From DASPJL01 sp035628645 (lineage in GTDB: Bacteria; Bacteroidota; Bacteroidia; Cytophagales; Cyclobacteriaceae): DNA of 64,000 nucleotides. The notes beneath the pieces were generated by a model. That model was not told the origin of the DNA and ran no database searches. It saw only the letters and a program-made list of their open reading frames with translations. Positions 1 through 8,200 of this stretch are shown piece after piece. The stretch spans positions 1-64,000 of the forward strand of contig DASPJL010000114.1 of the NCBI GenBank assembly GCA_035628645.1, given 5' to 3'. How positions within the stretch are numbered: the first letter of the stretch is position 1; each line of letters begins with the position of its first letter. A program made the position numbers and the translations under genes.

Positions 1-408
1 ATTGTCTGTGATTTCTACGGCCAATGAGGTTCTTCCGTGAAATCCTTTCTTAAAGGAAACTATTCTTTTTCGTTCTGTAGTGAAAGAGGCAAGTTTCAAA
101 GCATTTTCATTTGCTTCAGCTCCTGAATTGCATAAAAACAAATTATAGCTGGGATAACCGGATATTCTGCCCAATTTCTCAGCCAATTCTGCTTGCTGAG
201 GAATGGCAACTGAATTTGAATAGAAACCTATCTTATTCAATTGTTCCTGGATCTTATCTACATAATAGGGATGTGTATGACCAACCGAAATAACGGCATG
301 TCCTCCATAAAGGTCAAGATATTTTATTCCGTTTTTATCCCATACATAAGACCCTTTGGCCTTCACAGGCTCAATGTCAAATATTGGATATACATCAAAA
401 TTTTTCAT
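1..408 (-). CDS. argD: Acetylornithine aminotransferase-like class III aminotransferase (partial, C-terminus beyond window)
   Basis: The frame is open from the ATG at 406-408 to the window edge (136 codons) and lacks the C-terminal part, including the PLP lysine. The visible N-terminal third shows family hallmarks: a YPIFDIEPVKAKGSYVWD start, GGHAVISVGHTHP, the cofactor-binding NSGAEANE and the FHGRT segment. The family transfers an amino group from glutamate to N-acetyl- (or N-succinyl-) glutamate semialdehyde in arginine synthesis, using PLP in the cytoplasm. It lies 121 bp downstream of argC on the same strand and is probably the next gene of the arginine operon. Ornithine or other omega-aminotransferases share these motifs; the argC-argG context favours ArgD. 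Confidence 0.85.
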   Translation of the reverse strand, partial: MKNFDVYPIFDIEPVKAKGSYVWDKNGIKYLDLYGGHAVISVGHTHPYYVDKIQEQLNKIGFYSNSVAIPQQAELAEKLGRISGYPSYNLFLCNSGAEANENALKLASFTTERKRIVSFKKGFHGRTSLAVEITDN

Positions 409-529
409 AGTAAAATTAGATATTAGCTGTCAGTTTTGACTATCAGCTTTTTGTGAGAAACTTCTTGTTCCTCTTCTTAAATAATTTCTTATTAGCTGTT
501 CTCTTATTCACACATTCTCTCACTCATTA

Positions 530-1504
530 TTAAAAACCTGCAGGCTTTAATAAAAGCCCCTCTGTTTCCTTCAGGGCAAACATCAGATTTAGATTCTGAA
601 CTGCATGTCCGGAAGCGCCTTTTACAAGATTGTCAATGATACTAATGATCATTAAATTTTGTCCATGTTTTTCGACAAACACCAGACATTTATTGGTATT
701 TACTACTTGTTTCAGGTCAATATTTTCATCTGAAACAATTGTAAAAGGATGATCTTTATAAAAGGTCTTATACAAGCTCCTCGCTTCTTCCTGGCTTAAA
801 TCGGATTTAACATAAGAGGTGCAAATAATCCCTCTGGTAAAATTGCCCCGATAAGGAATGAAGTTAATATCCTTATCAAAAGAACTTTGTAATTGTCTTA
901 AGGATTGATTAATCTCTTTCAGATGTTGATGAGAAAAAGCCTTATACACAGATACATTTCCTTCCCGCCAGCTAAAATGAGAGGTTGGTGACAGACTTTG
1001 TCCCGCACCTGTAGAGCCTGTTATTCCAGAAGTATGTACTTCATTGTTTAATTTGCCAATTGAAGCTAAAGGCAATAAGCCAAGTTCTATACAAGTTGCA
1101 AAGCAACCAGGATTAGCAAGCTTTTTTGCTTCCTTTATCTTTTCCTTATTTAATTCGGGAAGGCCGTAAACGAAGTCATTATCCGGAGAAGCAATTCTGA
1201 AATCGTGACTCAAGTCAATGATTTTAATAGAATCCTGTATTTTATTTTGATCCAAGAATTTCTTGGCATCTCCGTGCCCAAGACAAAGGATAAGCACGTC
1301 AATGTCGCTTGAAAGCTCTCCGGAAAATACCAGTTCAGTATAACCTAAAAGATCCTTATGAACACTGCTTACTTTATTGCCGGCGTTGCTTTTACTGTGA
1401 ACAAATTGAATATCAACAAAAGGATGAAATAAAAGTATTCTTAGTAGTTCTCCTCCAGTGTATCCGGCACCTCCTACTATTCCTACTTTAATTTTCTTTT
1501 CCAT
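530..1504 (-). CDS. argC: N-acetyl-gamma-glutamyl-phosphate reductase
   Basis: 324 residues, a normal length for the short (type 1) ArgC. It reduces N-acetylglutamyl phosphate to the semialdehyde with NADPH, the third step of arginine synthesis. The N-terminal Rossmann motif VGIVGGAGYTGGEL lies at about residues 7-20, and the catalytic cysteine is C134 in NPGCFAT. A DLSHDFR segment follows the cofactor domain, and the substrate-domain motif SGITGSTGAG is present. The start codon overlaps the end of argG by 17 bp, which indicates translational coupling in one transcript. Bacteroidetes often run this pathway with N-succinyl rather than N-acetyl intermediates; the sequence alone does not decide which is used here. 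Confidence 0.95.
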   Translation of the reverse strand: MEKKIKVGIVGGAGYTGGELLRILLFHPFVDIQFVHSKSNAGNKVSSVHKDLLGYTELVFSGELSSDIDVLILCLGHGDAKKFLDQNKIQDSIKIIDLSHDFRIASPDNDFVYGLPELNKEKIKEAKKLANPGCFATCIELGLLPLASIGKLNNEVHTSGITGSTGAGQSLSPTSHFSWREGNVSVYKAFSHQHLKEINQSLRQLQSSFDKDINFIPYRGNFTRGIICTSYVKSDLSQEEARSLYKTFYKDHPFTIVSDENIDLKQVVNTNKCLVFVEKHGQNLMIISIIDNLVKGASGHAVQNLNLMFALKETEGLLLKPAGF

Positions 1505-2705
1505 CGTTCATAATTCTGTGGTAAATCATGGTTTGATTACCAAATATTTTAGAAAATCCTTTTACATCGTCGCCTGTCCAGGCATTATTCATCTCTCCGT
1601 ACTTTCCAAATTTAGAGGACATCAAATCGTATTTTGAAGTGATTCCTACTACGTGGAAATTGTATGGGGCCAGGTAAACTTTCACATTTCCTGTTACATT
1701 GGATTGAGTATCTTGTAGGAAGGTCTCAATGTTCCTCATCAAAGGATCTAGGAAATGTCCTTCATGTAGCATATTTCCATACCAGTTGGCCAATTGCTCT
1801 TTCCAGTACAATTGCCATTTTGTGAGCACATGTTTTTCTAAAGCATGATGCGCCTTTATTAAAATCATAGGAGCTGCGGCTTCAAAACCAACACGCCCTT
1901 TTATTCCAATAATGGTATCTCCAACGTGGATGTCCCGTCCTATTGCAAAAGGACCTGCGATTTCCTGAAGTTTTTGTATAGCTTCAACAGGTGTTTTATA
2001 TCTTTCACCATTGATCCCAATCGGCTCTCCATTTTCAAAAGTGATTTCCACTTCCTCAGGATTGTTCTTAGACAATTGAGTTGGGAAAGCTGATTCCGGC
2101 AGATATTTGTCAGAAGTCAACGTTTCTTTTCCTCCCACAGATGTTCCCCAAATTCCTTTGTTAATAGAATAAGCGGCTTTCACCCAATCCTGGTTAACGC
2201 CCTGAGCTTTTAAGAATTCAATTTCTTCTTCCCGGGAAAGTTTCTTATCTCTTATCGGCGTAATGATCTTAACATCAGGACAAAGGATATTAAAGATCAT
2301 ATCAAACCGCACCTGATCATTTCCGGCACCAGTACTACCATGAGCTATGTATTTCGCATTTTCTTTTAAAGCGTATTCTGCAATCGCGGTTGCCTGAAAT
2401 ACCCTTTCAGCGCTTACCGATAATGGATAAGTATTGTTTTTCAGTACATTCCCGAAAATTAAAAACTTAACACATTCATTGTAAAAGTCTGTGGTTTTTT
2501 CAACAGTGGAATGTTTGACAGATCCTAAATTGTAAGCATGCCTTTCAATTCCTTTTAACTCTTCCTTTGAAAATCCACCGGTATTTACAATTACAGTGTG
2601 AACTTCCATTCCAAGTTCGATACTTAAATATTTTACGCAGTAGGAGGTATCTAAACCTCCGCTAAATGCTAGAACTACTTTCTCTTTTGGTTTCTCTGAT
2701 GCCAT
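1488..2705 (-). CDS. argG: Argininosuccinate synthase
   Basis: 405 residues, full length. The enzyme joins citrulline and aspartate using ATP to give argininosuccinate, the penultimate step of arginine synthesis. The ATP-pyrophosphatase P-loop SGGLDTS is at residues 15-21. Further family segments are HGSTGAGNDQVRF (aspartate/ATP site) and IWGTSVGG. It sits 9 bp after the GNAT gene and overlaps argC, so it is the second gene of the operon GNAT-argG-argC-argD. Nothing in the sequence suggests damage or transfer. Confidence 0.96.
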   Translation of the reverse strand: MASEKPKEKVVLAFSGGLDTSYCVKYLSIELGMEVHTVIVNTGGFSKEELKGIERHAYNLGSVKHSTVEKTTDFYNECVKFLIFGNVLKNNTYPLSVSAERVFQATAIAEYALKENAKYIAHGSTGAGNDQVRFDMIFNILCPDVKIITPIRDKKLSREEEIEFLKAQGVNQDWVKAAYSINKGIWGTSVGGKETLTSDKYLPESAFPTQLSKNNPEEVEITFENGEPIGINGERYKTPVEAIQKLQEIAGPFAIGRDIHVGDTIIGIKGRVGFEAAAPMILIKAHHALEKHVLTKWQLYWKEQLANWYGNMLHEGHFLDPLMRNIETFLQDTQSNVTGNVKVYLAPYNFHVVGITSKYDLMSSKFGKYGEMNNAWTGDDVKGFSKIFGNQTMIYHRIMNDGKEN

Positions 2706-2714
2706 TATAGATTA

Positions 2715-3395
2715 CTAAACAAAAAAATTAAACAATACGGATACTTTTTCTTTTACCAATTTTTCGCTTTTTAAGAACATCTTCTTTTTAATATTCTGCA
2801 AGCGCTCAAGTATTTTGGAGTTCTTTTTAAAGTTTGCTTTGTCCTCAGCCGGTGACTTTTGTTCTTTCGGGTCATAAAGCATTCCTGTACACAGACAGTG
2901 TTTTCTGTTTGTTCTTGTGAGAATGTCATAATTCACACAACTTGAACATCCTTTCCAAAAAGACTCATCGTCCGTCAATTCTGAAAAGGTAACAGGTCTG
3001 TATCCAAGATCGGAATTGATTTTCATTACCGCTAAACTGGTAGTTAAACCAAAGATCTTTGCCTCAGGATACTTTTTTCGGGATAATTCAAAGGCCTTTT
3101 CCTTAATTTTCGTGGCTACTCCGGTTTTTCTAAATTCAGGATGAACGATAAGACCTGAATTTGCTACAAACTTTTCATGACCCCAGGTTTCGATATAACA
3201 AAAACCAACAAACTCACCTTTATCAGTGGTAGCAATGATAGCTTTGCCCTCTTCCATCTTTTTAACGATGTACTCGGGACTTCTTTTGGCTATACCAGTG
3301 CCTCGCGCTTTAGCGCTTTCCTCCATTTCACGGCAAATACTATCTGCCAGATAAATATGGGAACCATTCGCAATTTGAACAGTTATTTGGGACAT
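2715..3395 (-). CDS. GNAT-family acetyltransferase, candidate N-acyl-glutamate synthase of the arginine operon
   Basis: 226 residues. A GNAT fold is indicated by the acetyl-CoA-binding segment around residues 82-98 (LIVHPEFRKTGVATKI) and the preceding strand GEFVGFCYIETWG. It is the first gene of the GNAT-argG-argC-argD operon, so acylation of glutamate (the first arginine step) is the obvious job; this is inferred from context. After the GNAT core there are four cysteines (C150, C153, C167, C169), arranged CSSC then CLC, which look like a small metal site. A lysine-rich, helical C-terminal tail of about 50 residues follows. Classical ArgA carries an amino-acid-kinase domain, which is absent here. 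A protein acetyltransferase role cannot be excluded. Confidence 0.75.
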   Translation of the reverse strand: MSQITVQIANGSHIYLADSICREMEESAKARGTGIAKRSPEYIVKKMEEGKAIIATTDKGEFVGFCYIETWGHEKFVANSGLIVHPEFRKTGVATKIKEKAFELSRKKYPEAKIFGLTTSLAVMKINSDLGYRPVTFSELTDDESFWKGCSSCVNYDILTRTNRKHCLCTGMLYDPKEQKSPAEDKANFKKNSKILERLQNIKKKMFLKSEKLVKEKVSVLFNFFV

Positions 3396-3844
3396 TCTCT
3401 TAATTGGGTATTTTTAAATTGTTTAAAATAAATTACAAAAACCGGCCAGCACTACTGACACTTGAAGTTGAAATTTAAAACAGTAAACTTTTCGAAAGGA
3501 ATTATCACGTAGATAATTATAAGGATAATCGGCCTATATTGGCCTATAAAATCGCCTAAACGCAGAAGAAGACATCTTCAAAGTGGGGGTAATATGTTTA
3601 TTAAGCGTTGTCATTTCAGTAGGCGAAGATAATATCAAAAATTATATTTACAAATATTAAACAGATTTTTTTTAAAAAAGTTAAGAAACAGGGGTATAAA
3701 AATGAATATTTTTTAAAATTTCCAATCTTTTGTGCAATTTTTTGATAAATCTGTTTTTGATTTAATAATGCAAATTATTTATTATTAATAAGTTATATGA
3801 AAAAACATTCTGAAAATAAAAATTAATTACAGTTAACTAGTAAA
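3396..3844. other. Intergenic region upstream of the arginine operon
   Basis: This 449-bp AT-rich spacer lies between the start of the arginine operon and the end of surE's upstream neighbourhood; it should hold the operon promoter. I could not find a clear TTG-N19-TAnnTTTG match on the minus strand. A short direct repeat, GGCCTATA, occurs at 3531-3538 and 3541-3548, with a related ATCGCCTAAA right after, which could be a protein-binding site. The half nearest surE is homopolymer-rich with no gene. Confidence 0.5.
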
Positions 3845-4615
3845 TTAAAATTCCCATTCTTCATTAAGGTAGGTCAGCCCATGATATGCTGTCATATCAA
3901 ACTGGCAAGGAACAACAGAAATATAATTGTTCATGATCGCCCATTCGTCATTATCTTCACCTTTATCAAAATTGACAAAATTTCCGACCATCCAGAAATA
4001 CCTTCTTCCGTGGGGATCAAACCTTTCATCAAACTCTTCCTGCCATTTTGCTCTTGCTTGCCTGCACACTTTTATGCCTTTTATTTTTTCATTTCTTTTT
4101 GGCGGAAAATTAACGTTTAAGGCAACACCTTTGGGTAATCCATTTTTTAGTACCTGTAAGGCAATTTTCTTTATGTATTCTCTTGTATGTGAAAAGTCGG
4201 CGGTGGCTGAATAATCACATAATGAAAAAGCAATGGCGGGAAGATCTTCAATGGCCGCCTCGATAGCCGCAGACATTGTTCCTGAATATAAAACACTTAT
4301 GGAAGTATTGCTTCCATGATTGATTCCGCTTACTACCAAATCCGGATTCCTGTCTTTTAACACCTGGTGTTTAGCCAGCTTCACACAATCTGCCGGAGTT
4401 CCCGAACATTCATAAGAAGTTATTCCTTCAAAAATGGTGGAGGGATCCAACCGCAAAGTGTTGCCAACTGTAATTGCATGACCCATCCCGGATTGCGGAC
4501 TATTTGGAGCAACAACAACAACATCACCTATTTCACTCATTACTTCCACTAGCGTACGAATACCTTTTGAAGTAATGCCGTCATCGTTGGAAACTAATAT
4601 CAGCGGTTTTTTCAT
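3845..4615 (-). CDS. surE: 5'/3'-nucleotidase SurE
   Basis: 256 residues, a usual SurE length. It is a cytoplasmic, divalent-metal-dependent phosphatase acting on nucleoside 5'- and 3'-monophosphates, linked to stationary-phase survival and RNA turnover. The N-terminal metal-site motif VSNDDG has the acidic pair at D11-D12; further metal ligands are visible as S42 in PNSPQSG and N99 in SGINHGSN. The C-terminal dimerisation arm is present. The next gene downstream (ending at 4686) starts about 70 bp before surE's start in transcription order is reversed, so surE is the distal gene of the minus-strand group 5300-3845; the spacer between them carries a heptad repeat. Confidence 0.95.
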   Translation of the reverse strand: MKKPLILVSNDDGITSKGIRTLVEVMSEIGDVVVVAPNSPQSGMGHAITVGNTLRLDPSTIFEGITSYECSGTPADCVKLAKHQVLKDRNPDLVVSGINHGSNTSISVLYSGTMSAAIEAAIEDLPAIAFSLCDYSATADFSHTREYIKKIALQVLKNGLPKGVALNVNFPPKRNEKIKGIKVCRQARAKWQEEFDERFDPHGRRYFWMVGNFVNFDKGEDNDEWAIMNNYISVVPCQFDMTAYHGLTYLNEEWEF

Positions 4616-4632
4616 GGTTAGTCTTCTTATTT

Positions 4633-4667
4633 AGTCTTGAGTCCTGAGTCTTGAGTAGTAAGTAGTG
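4633..4667. repeat. Heptanucleotide tandem repeat (five AGTnnTG/AGTAGTA-type units)
   Basis: Five consecutive 7-bp units lie between surE and the upstream gene: AGTCTTG, AGTCCTG, AGTCTTG, AGTAGTA, AGTAGTG. The first three differ by one base; the last two are degenerate. The array fills half of a 70-bp spacer within a likely transcript. Seven-base repeats are not a multiple of three and would not be kept as coding sequence. Confidence 0.7.
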
Positions 4668-4685
4668 CTCTCATTTCTCCTTCAC

Positions 4686-5300
4686 TCACTTTTTCAATGT
4701 ATTATAATAAGTTACAATTTCTATCAGGTCCTCTCTTTTATCGTACTTCAATCTATTCTCTTTAACATACTTTTTTATCTCAGATGATTTATCCTTCAAC
4801 AAATCCAGGAGTTCATTTTTATTGAAATGATATTGCCTGATTTTTCCGGTAGGAAAGAGTAAGTAATAATTATAAGCCACCACCGAACGGTTAAAATAAT
4901 AATTACGGTGGGTATAAAAATCATATTGTGGAACTGTTTCAGTAGTAATATATTCCCTGCTTAATAATGACAAGTTCTTGCCTTCTTTTACAAGCTCAAA
5001 CATCATAGGAACCTTATAATTAGAAACTCTATAATAAGGAAGGGAATAAAAAGACCGAACTACATTTCTATCTGTGTCGGTAATTTCAAAAGAAGTAAAC
5101 TTTCTTGTGGAAAATGTTTTTATAAGATTATCGGAGTTTACCTGGATCAGGTCATTATCAAAATCATATTTTATATGCCCTCTTAATGTTTCCTGAGAAT
5201 CAAGGTAAACCTTTCCTTCATACCATATCTCGGAGGGAAAAACTTGAGAAAAAGAAATAGTATTTATAAAAATAAATAAAAAGCAAAGGCAAAATCTCAT
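4686..5300 (-). CDS. Secreted protein of unknown function
   Basis: I do not recognise a family. The protein starts best at the ATG at 5298-5300, which gives a classical signal peptide (MRFCLCFLFIFINTISFSQ); the longer reading begins at a TTG ten codons earlier. The mature part, about 185 residues, is rich in Tyr, Asn and Lys, begins with a segment resembling a surface or periplasmic beta domain (YEGKVYLDSQETLRGHIKYD), and ends in a Lys/Glu-rich helix. The pattern GKVYLDSQETLRGHI recalls Bacteroidetes proteins that are exported but uncharacterised. It lies between ribBA (upstream) and surE (downstream) on the same strand with gaps of 72 and 70 bp, so the three may be co-transcribed. Confidence 0.75.
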   Translation of the reverse strand: MRFCLCFLFIFINTISFSQVFPSEIWYEGKVYLDSQETLRGHIKYDFDNDLIQVNSDNLIKTFSTRKFTSFEITDTDRNVVRSFYSLPYYRVSNYKVPMMFELVKEGKNLSLLSREYITTETVPQYDFYTHRNYYFNRSVVAYNYYLLFPTGKIRQYHFNKNELLDLLKDKSSEIKKYVKENRLKYDKREDLIEIVTYYNTLKK

Positions 5301-5372
5301 ATATACACTATTAATTAAACCATTACTCAAAGGCTATGAGGCTATAAATCCAAGATCTGCCAAGCTCCTTTG

Positions 5373-6599
5373 TCATAATTTTTTCAACCCTTTAAGGTCA
5401 TGGCCTAATTTATCTCTTTTTGTAATTAAATACTTTTCATTATGTACATTAGAACTTGTCTCGATTGGAACAGTTTCTACAATTTCCAATCCGTACCCAA
5501 TAAGGCCTGTTCTCTTTTTGGGATTATTGGTCATCAGCCTTAATTTGGAAATTCCTAAGTCTCTTAAGATCTGCGCGCCGATTCCATAATCCCTTACATC
5601 AGCTTGAAACCCTAAATGGTTATTGGCTTCTACCGTATCCATCCCCTGCTCCTGCAATTGATAAGCTTTTAACTTGTTAATCAGGCCAATTCCTCTTCCT
5701 TCCTGGTTCATATACAATACCACTCCATTTCCTTCATTTTCCACCATTTTCATGGCCATATGCAACTGGTTTCCGCAATCGCACCTGCAGGATCCAAAAA
5801 TATCTCCAGTTACACATGAAGAATGAACCCTCACTAACACAGGTTCGTTCGGCTTCCAACTGCCTTTCACCAAAGCAAGATGATTTTCACCGGTTGTTTC
5901 TTGCCGATAAGCGATCAGATTAAAAGTACCGTAAGCAGTAGGCATCTTCACCTCAACTTCCCTCTTAATTAAACTTTCGGTTCTTAGTCTGTATTTAATG
6001 AGATCTTGAATAGAAACTAATTTTAAATCAAACTTATCCGCTACTTTACGAAGCTCAGGCAATCTTGCCATTGTCCCGTCATCATGGAGGATCTCAACAA
6101 GGACACCTCCGGGTTTCATCCCTGCGAGTCTTGCAAAATCAATGGCTGCTTCTGTATGTCCTGCTCTTCTTAATACACCTTCTTTTTTGGCTCTCAAAGG
6201 AAAAACGTGTCCTGGCCTTCCTAATTCTTCAGGCTTTGTATTTGGATCCATTAAAGCTTTAATGGTTCTGAATCTATCCATTGCCGAAACTCCGGTGCTG
6301 TTTCCATGACCATTCAAATCCACAGAAACTGTAAACGGAGTCTCAAATGTGGCAGTATTTTTACCAACCATTAATTCCAATTCAAGCTCGTTACACCTGT
6401 CTTCTATTAATGGGGCACAAATTAATCCTCTCCCCTCTTTGGACATGAAGTTTATAATTTCCGGAGTTACCGATTCTGCAGCACATATAAAATCGCCTTC
6501 ATTTTCCCTGTTTTCATCATCTACAACTATAATTATCTCACCCCTCTTAATTGCCTCTATAGCCTCTTCAATTTTATCAAGTTTTATTTCCTCTGCCAT
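5373..6599 (-). CDS. ribBA: Bifunctional 3,4-dihydroxy-2-butanone-4-phosphate synthase / GTP cyclohydrolase II
   Basis: 408 residues with both halves of the riboflavin-pathway enzyme. The N-terminal RibB domain (about 1-205) has the acidic motif DDENRENEGDF and RAGHTEAAIDFARLAG, used to make dihydroxybutanone phosphate from ribulose 5-phosphate. The C-terminal RibA domain (about 206-400) has the zinc-binding cysteines in CVTGDIFGSCRCDCG and the NQEGRGIGL motif for GTP ring opening. Both active sites look intact, so one cytoplasmic protein feeds both branches of riboflavin synthesis. It stands at the head of a minus-strand group. I see no obvious FMN riboswitch in the upstream sequence. Confidence 0.96.
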   Translation of the reverse strand: MAEEIKLDKIEEAIEAIKRGEIIIVVDDENRENEGDFICAAESVTPEIINFMSKEGRGLICAPLIEDRCNELELELMVGKNTATFETPFTVSVDLNGHGNSTGVSAMDRFRTIKALMDPNTKPEELGRPGHVFPLRAKKEGVLRRAGHTEAAIDFARLAGMKPGGVLVEILHDDGTMARLPELRKVADKFDLKLVSIQDLIKYRLRTESLIKREVEVKMPTAYGTFNLIAYRQETTGENHLALVKGSWKPNEPVLVRVHSSCVTGDIFGSCRCDCGNQLHMAMKMVENEGNGVVLYMNQEGRGIGLINKLKAYQLQEQGMDTVEANNHLGFQADVRDYGIGAQILRDLGISKLRLMTNNPKKRTGLIGYGLEIVETVPIETSSNVHNEKYLITKRDKLGHDLKGLKKL

Positions 6600-7290
6600 G
6601 AATTAAAAAATATTTGTAAAGTTAAGAATTAATGAATTGTAAAAAGGAACTGGGCTTGTTAATTGTTCATGGATAAGAACAGATAAGCCTGCGATTTCTA
6701 CATTCTTTTTGATAACATAAATTCTACTCAAAATCTCTCTTTTTTTATTTTAATATTCTAGTGAATTCAAAGTAGAAGATAGATTTAAAATCAATGGCAG
6801 GTAAAGTCGCGCATAATTTGCGGAAAATAATATTAGTTTTAGAAATAGAATTGTAGGGCGATCCTAATTTCACATACTGATTTATCCTGATCGTATAAAA
6901 CTCGAAACAGCTAGTCTAATAATCTCCATCAAAAAATCTGGAGCATTTTAATCGTGAGTCAAAATCTAAGGACTTATTTTCTACAATTTTAATTTTAGAA
7001 TGGTCTTTGTGTAAGGGGTTTATTAAATAATTAAATTCAGTTGGTGAGCGAACAGAAGGAATTTTCATTAAAAGAGTCTTATTATCACTTATTCATTTAT
7101 AGTTAATATGAAATTATAAAGTTTCGCCATTCTCAGAAACTTTTACTAATATATTATTATTACAGTTAGTTATTAAGCTCCGTACTTCTCAATTCATTTT
7201 GTATTCCTTAAATTTCGTTCACGATTGAAAAACAATGACATATTTATTCAGTTCTTTCATAACAGTTGCTTCAATGCTTAAACTAATAAT
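6600..7290. other. Long divergent intergenic region
   Basis: A 691-bp spacer between the divergently read ribBA and sixA genes is long for this gene-dense window. I find no open frame with coding character, no tRNA and no recognisable riboswitch. A small hairpin (CTCCA at 6924-6928 with TGGAG at 6939-6943) lies in the middle. Promoters for both flanking genes must be here, but I could not pick a convincing pair of boxes. Confidence 0.45.
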
Positions 7291-7782
7291 ATGACAAAAC
7301 ATTTATACCTTATTCGCCATGCACTGGCTGAATCTCAGGGAGCAGGATTGAAAGATTTTGACAGAAGTCTTTTGACTTCAGGCTACTCAGAAGCATCAAG
7401 AATTGGGAAAAAACTGAGTGATAAGGGAATAGCTGTAGATAAAGTAATATCCAGTAATGCAACAAGAGCCGCGATGACTACTGAACTTATTTGCAGTCAG
7501 ATTAAATTTCCCTTGAGTAATGTTATTTTTGAGCAGGATATATATGAAGCTTCGGTGAGAAGTCTATTGTCTCTGATCAATAACACGGAAGAAAATATTA
7601 ATACATTGATGATTGTGGGGCACAACCCTGTAATATCTTATTTCTCTGAATATTTGGTTTCCGAACAGATAGGCGCTTTACCTACTGCCGGCGTAGTTGC
7701 AATTGAACTTGAAGTGAATTCCTGGAAAGAGGTCACCGCCTCCACAGGGAAAATTGAATTTTTAGAATATCCTGAAAGTTAA
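7291..7782 (+). CDS. SixA-like histidine phosphatase
   Basis: 163 residues, a typical length for the small single-domain members of the histidine-phosphatase superfamily. The catalytic RH motif is at R9-H10 in YLIRHALAES, and a second active-site histidine lies in MIVGHNPV. E. coli SixA dephosphorylates phosphohistidine on phosphotransfer proteins; whether this homologue has protein or small-molecule substrates is not visible. It is followed 7 bp later by a DUF721 protein, so the two are probably one transcript. A role with the hybrid histidine kinase 4 kb away would be speculation. Confidence 0.85.
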   Translation: MTKHLYLIRHALAESQGAGLKDFDRSLLTSGYSEASRIGKKLSDKGIAVDKVISSNATRAAMTTELICSQIKFPLSNVIFEQDIYEASVRSLLSLINNTEENINTLMIVGHNPVISYFSEYLVSEQIGALPTAGVVAIELEVNSWKEVTASTGKIEFLEYPES

Positions 7783-7789
7783 GAGCTAT

Positions 7790-8113
7790 ATGTTTAAGAA
7801 AAAGATAACTCCCAGGGAAAACAAGAGAACCAGAGATACGATTTCTTTTAAGGAAGCCTTTTCCGACATGCTGGATGCCTATAAAATCAAGCAAAAATTT
7901 GAAGAATCGAATATTGTTGCCAAATGGGAAGAAATAACAGGAAAAACTATAGCCAGCCGTACTTCCCGTATATTTATAAAAGAGAAACAGCTTTTTCTGG
8001 AAATCAGCTCGCCGCCTTTAAAACAACAATTGCTGATGTCCAAAACAAAGCTTCTAGAATTGCTAAACCGGGGACACGAGGACCCGATTATTACGGATAT
8101 TAAGTTTATTTAG
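7790..8113 (+). CDS. DUF721 (DciA-like) domain protein
   Basis: 107 residues. The core of about 90 residues, with a segment like VAKWEEITGKTIASRT followed by LFLEISSPPLKQQLLM, matches the DUF721 family, which includes DciA, the helicase-loading protein of many bacteria lacking DnaC/DnaI. A role in loading DnaB at the replication origin is plausible, but many Bacteroidetes DUF721 proteins are unstudied. The Lys/Arg-rich N-terminus (KKKITPRENKRTRD) fits nucleic-acid contact. It starts 7 bp after the SixA-like gene and ends in a palindromic spacer facing mutS. Confidence 0.8.
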   Translation: MFKKKITPRENKRTRDTISFKEAFSDMLDAYKIKQKFEESNIVAKWEEITGKTIASRTSRIFIKEKQLFLEISSPPLKQQLLMSKTKLLELLNRGHEDPIITDIKFI

Positions 8114-8126
8114 AATTATAAATTTT

Positions 8127-8200
8127 AAATGTCGAATGTTAAATGAAAGGCCAACAATGATCATCAGGAGAGCACATTTAATATTTAACACTCAACATTT
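8127..8200. repeat. AT-rich inverted repeat at a convergent junction (copy 1 of 3)
   Basis: Arms at 8127-8144 and 8183-8200 pair at 16 of 18 positions, between the convergent ends of the DUF721 gene and mutS. The core AAATGTTGAATGTTAAATGA-type word recurs at 22559-22602 and 42760-42867. The right arm reaches the first base of the mutS stop codon. It probably acts as a transcription terminator for both strands. Confidence 0.7.
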
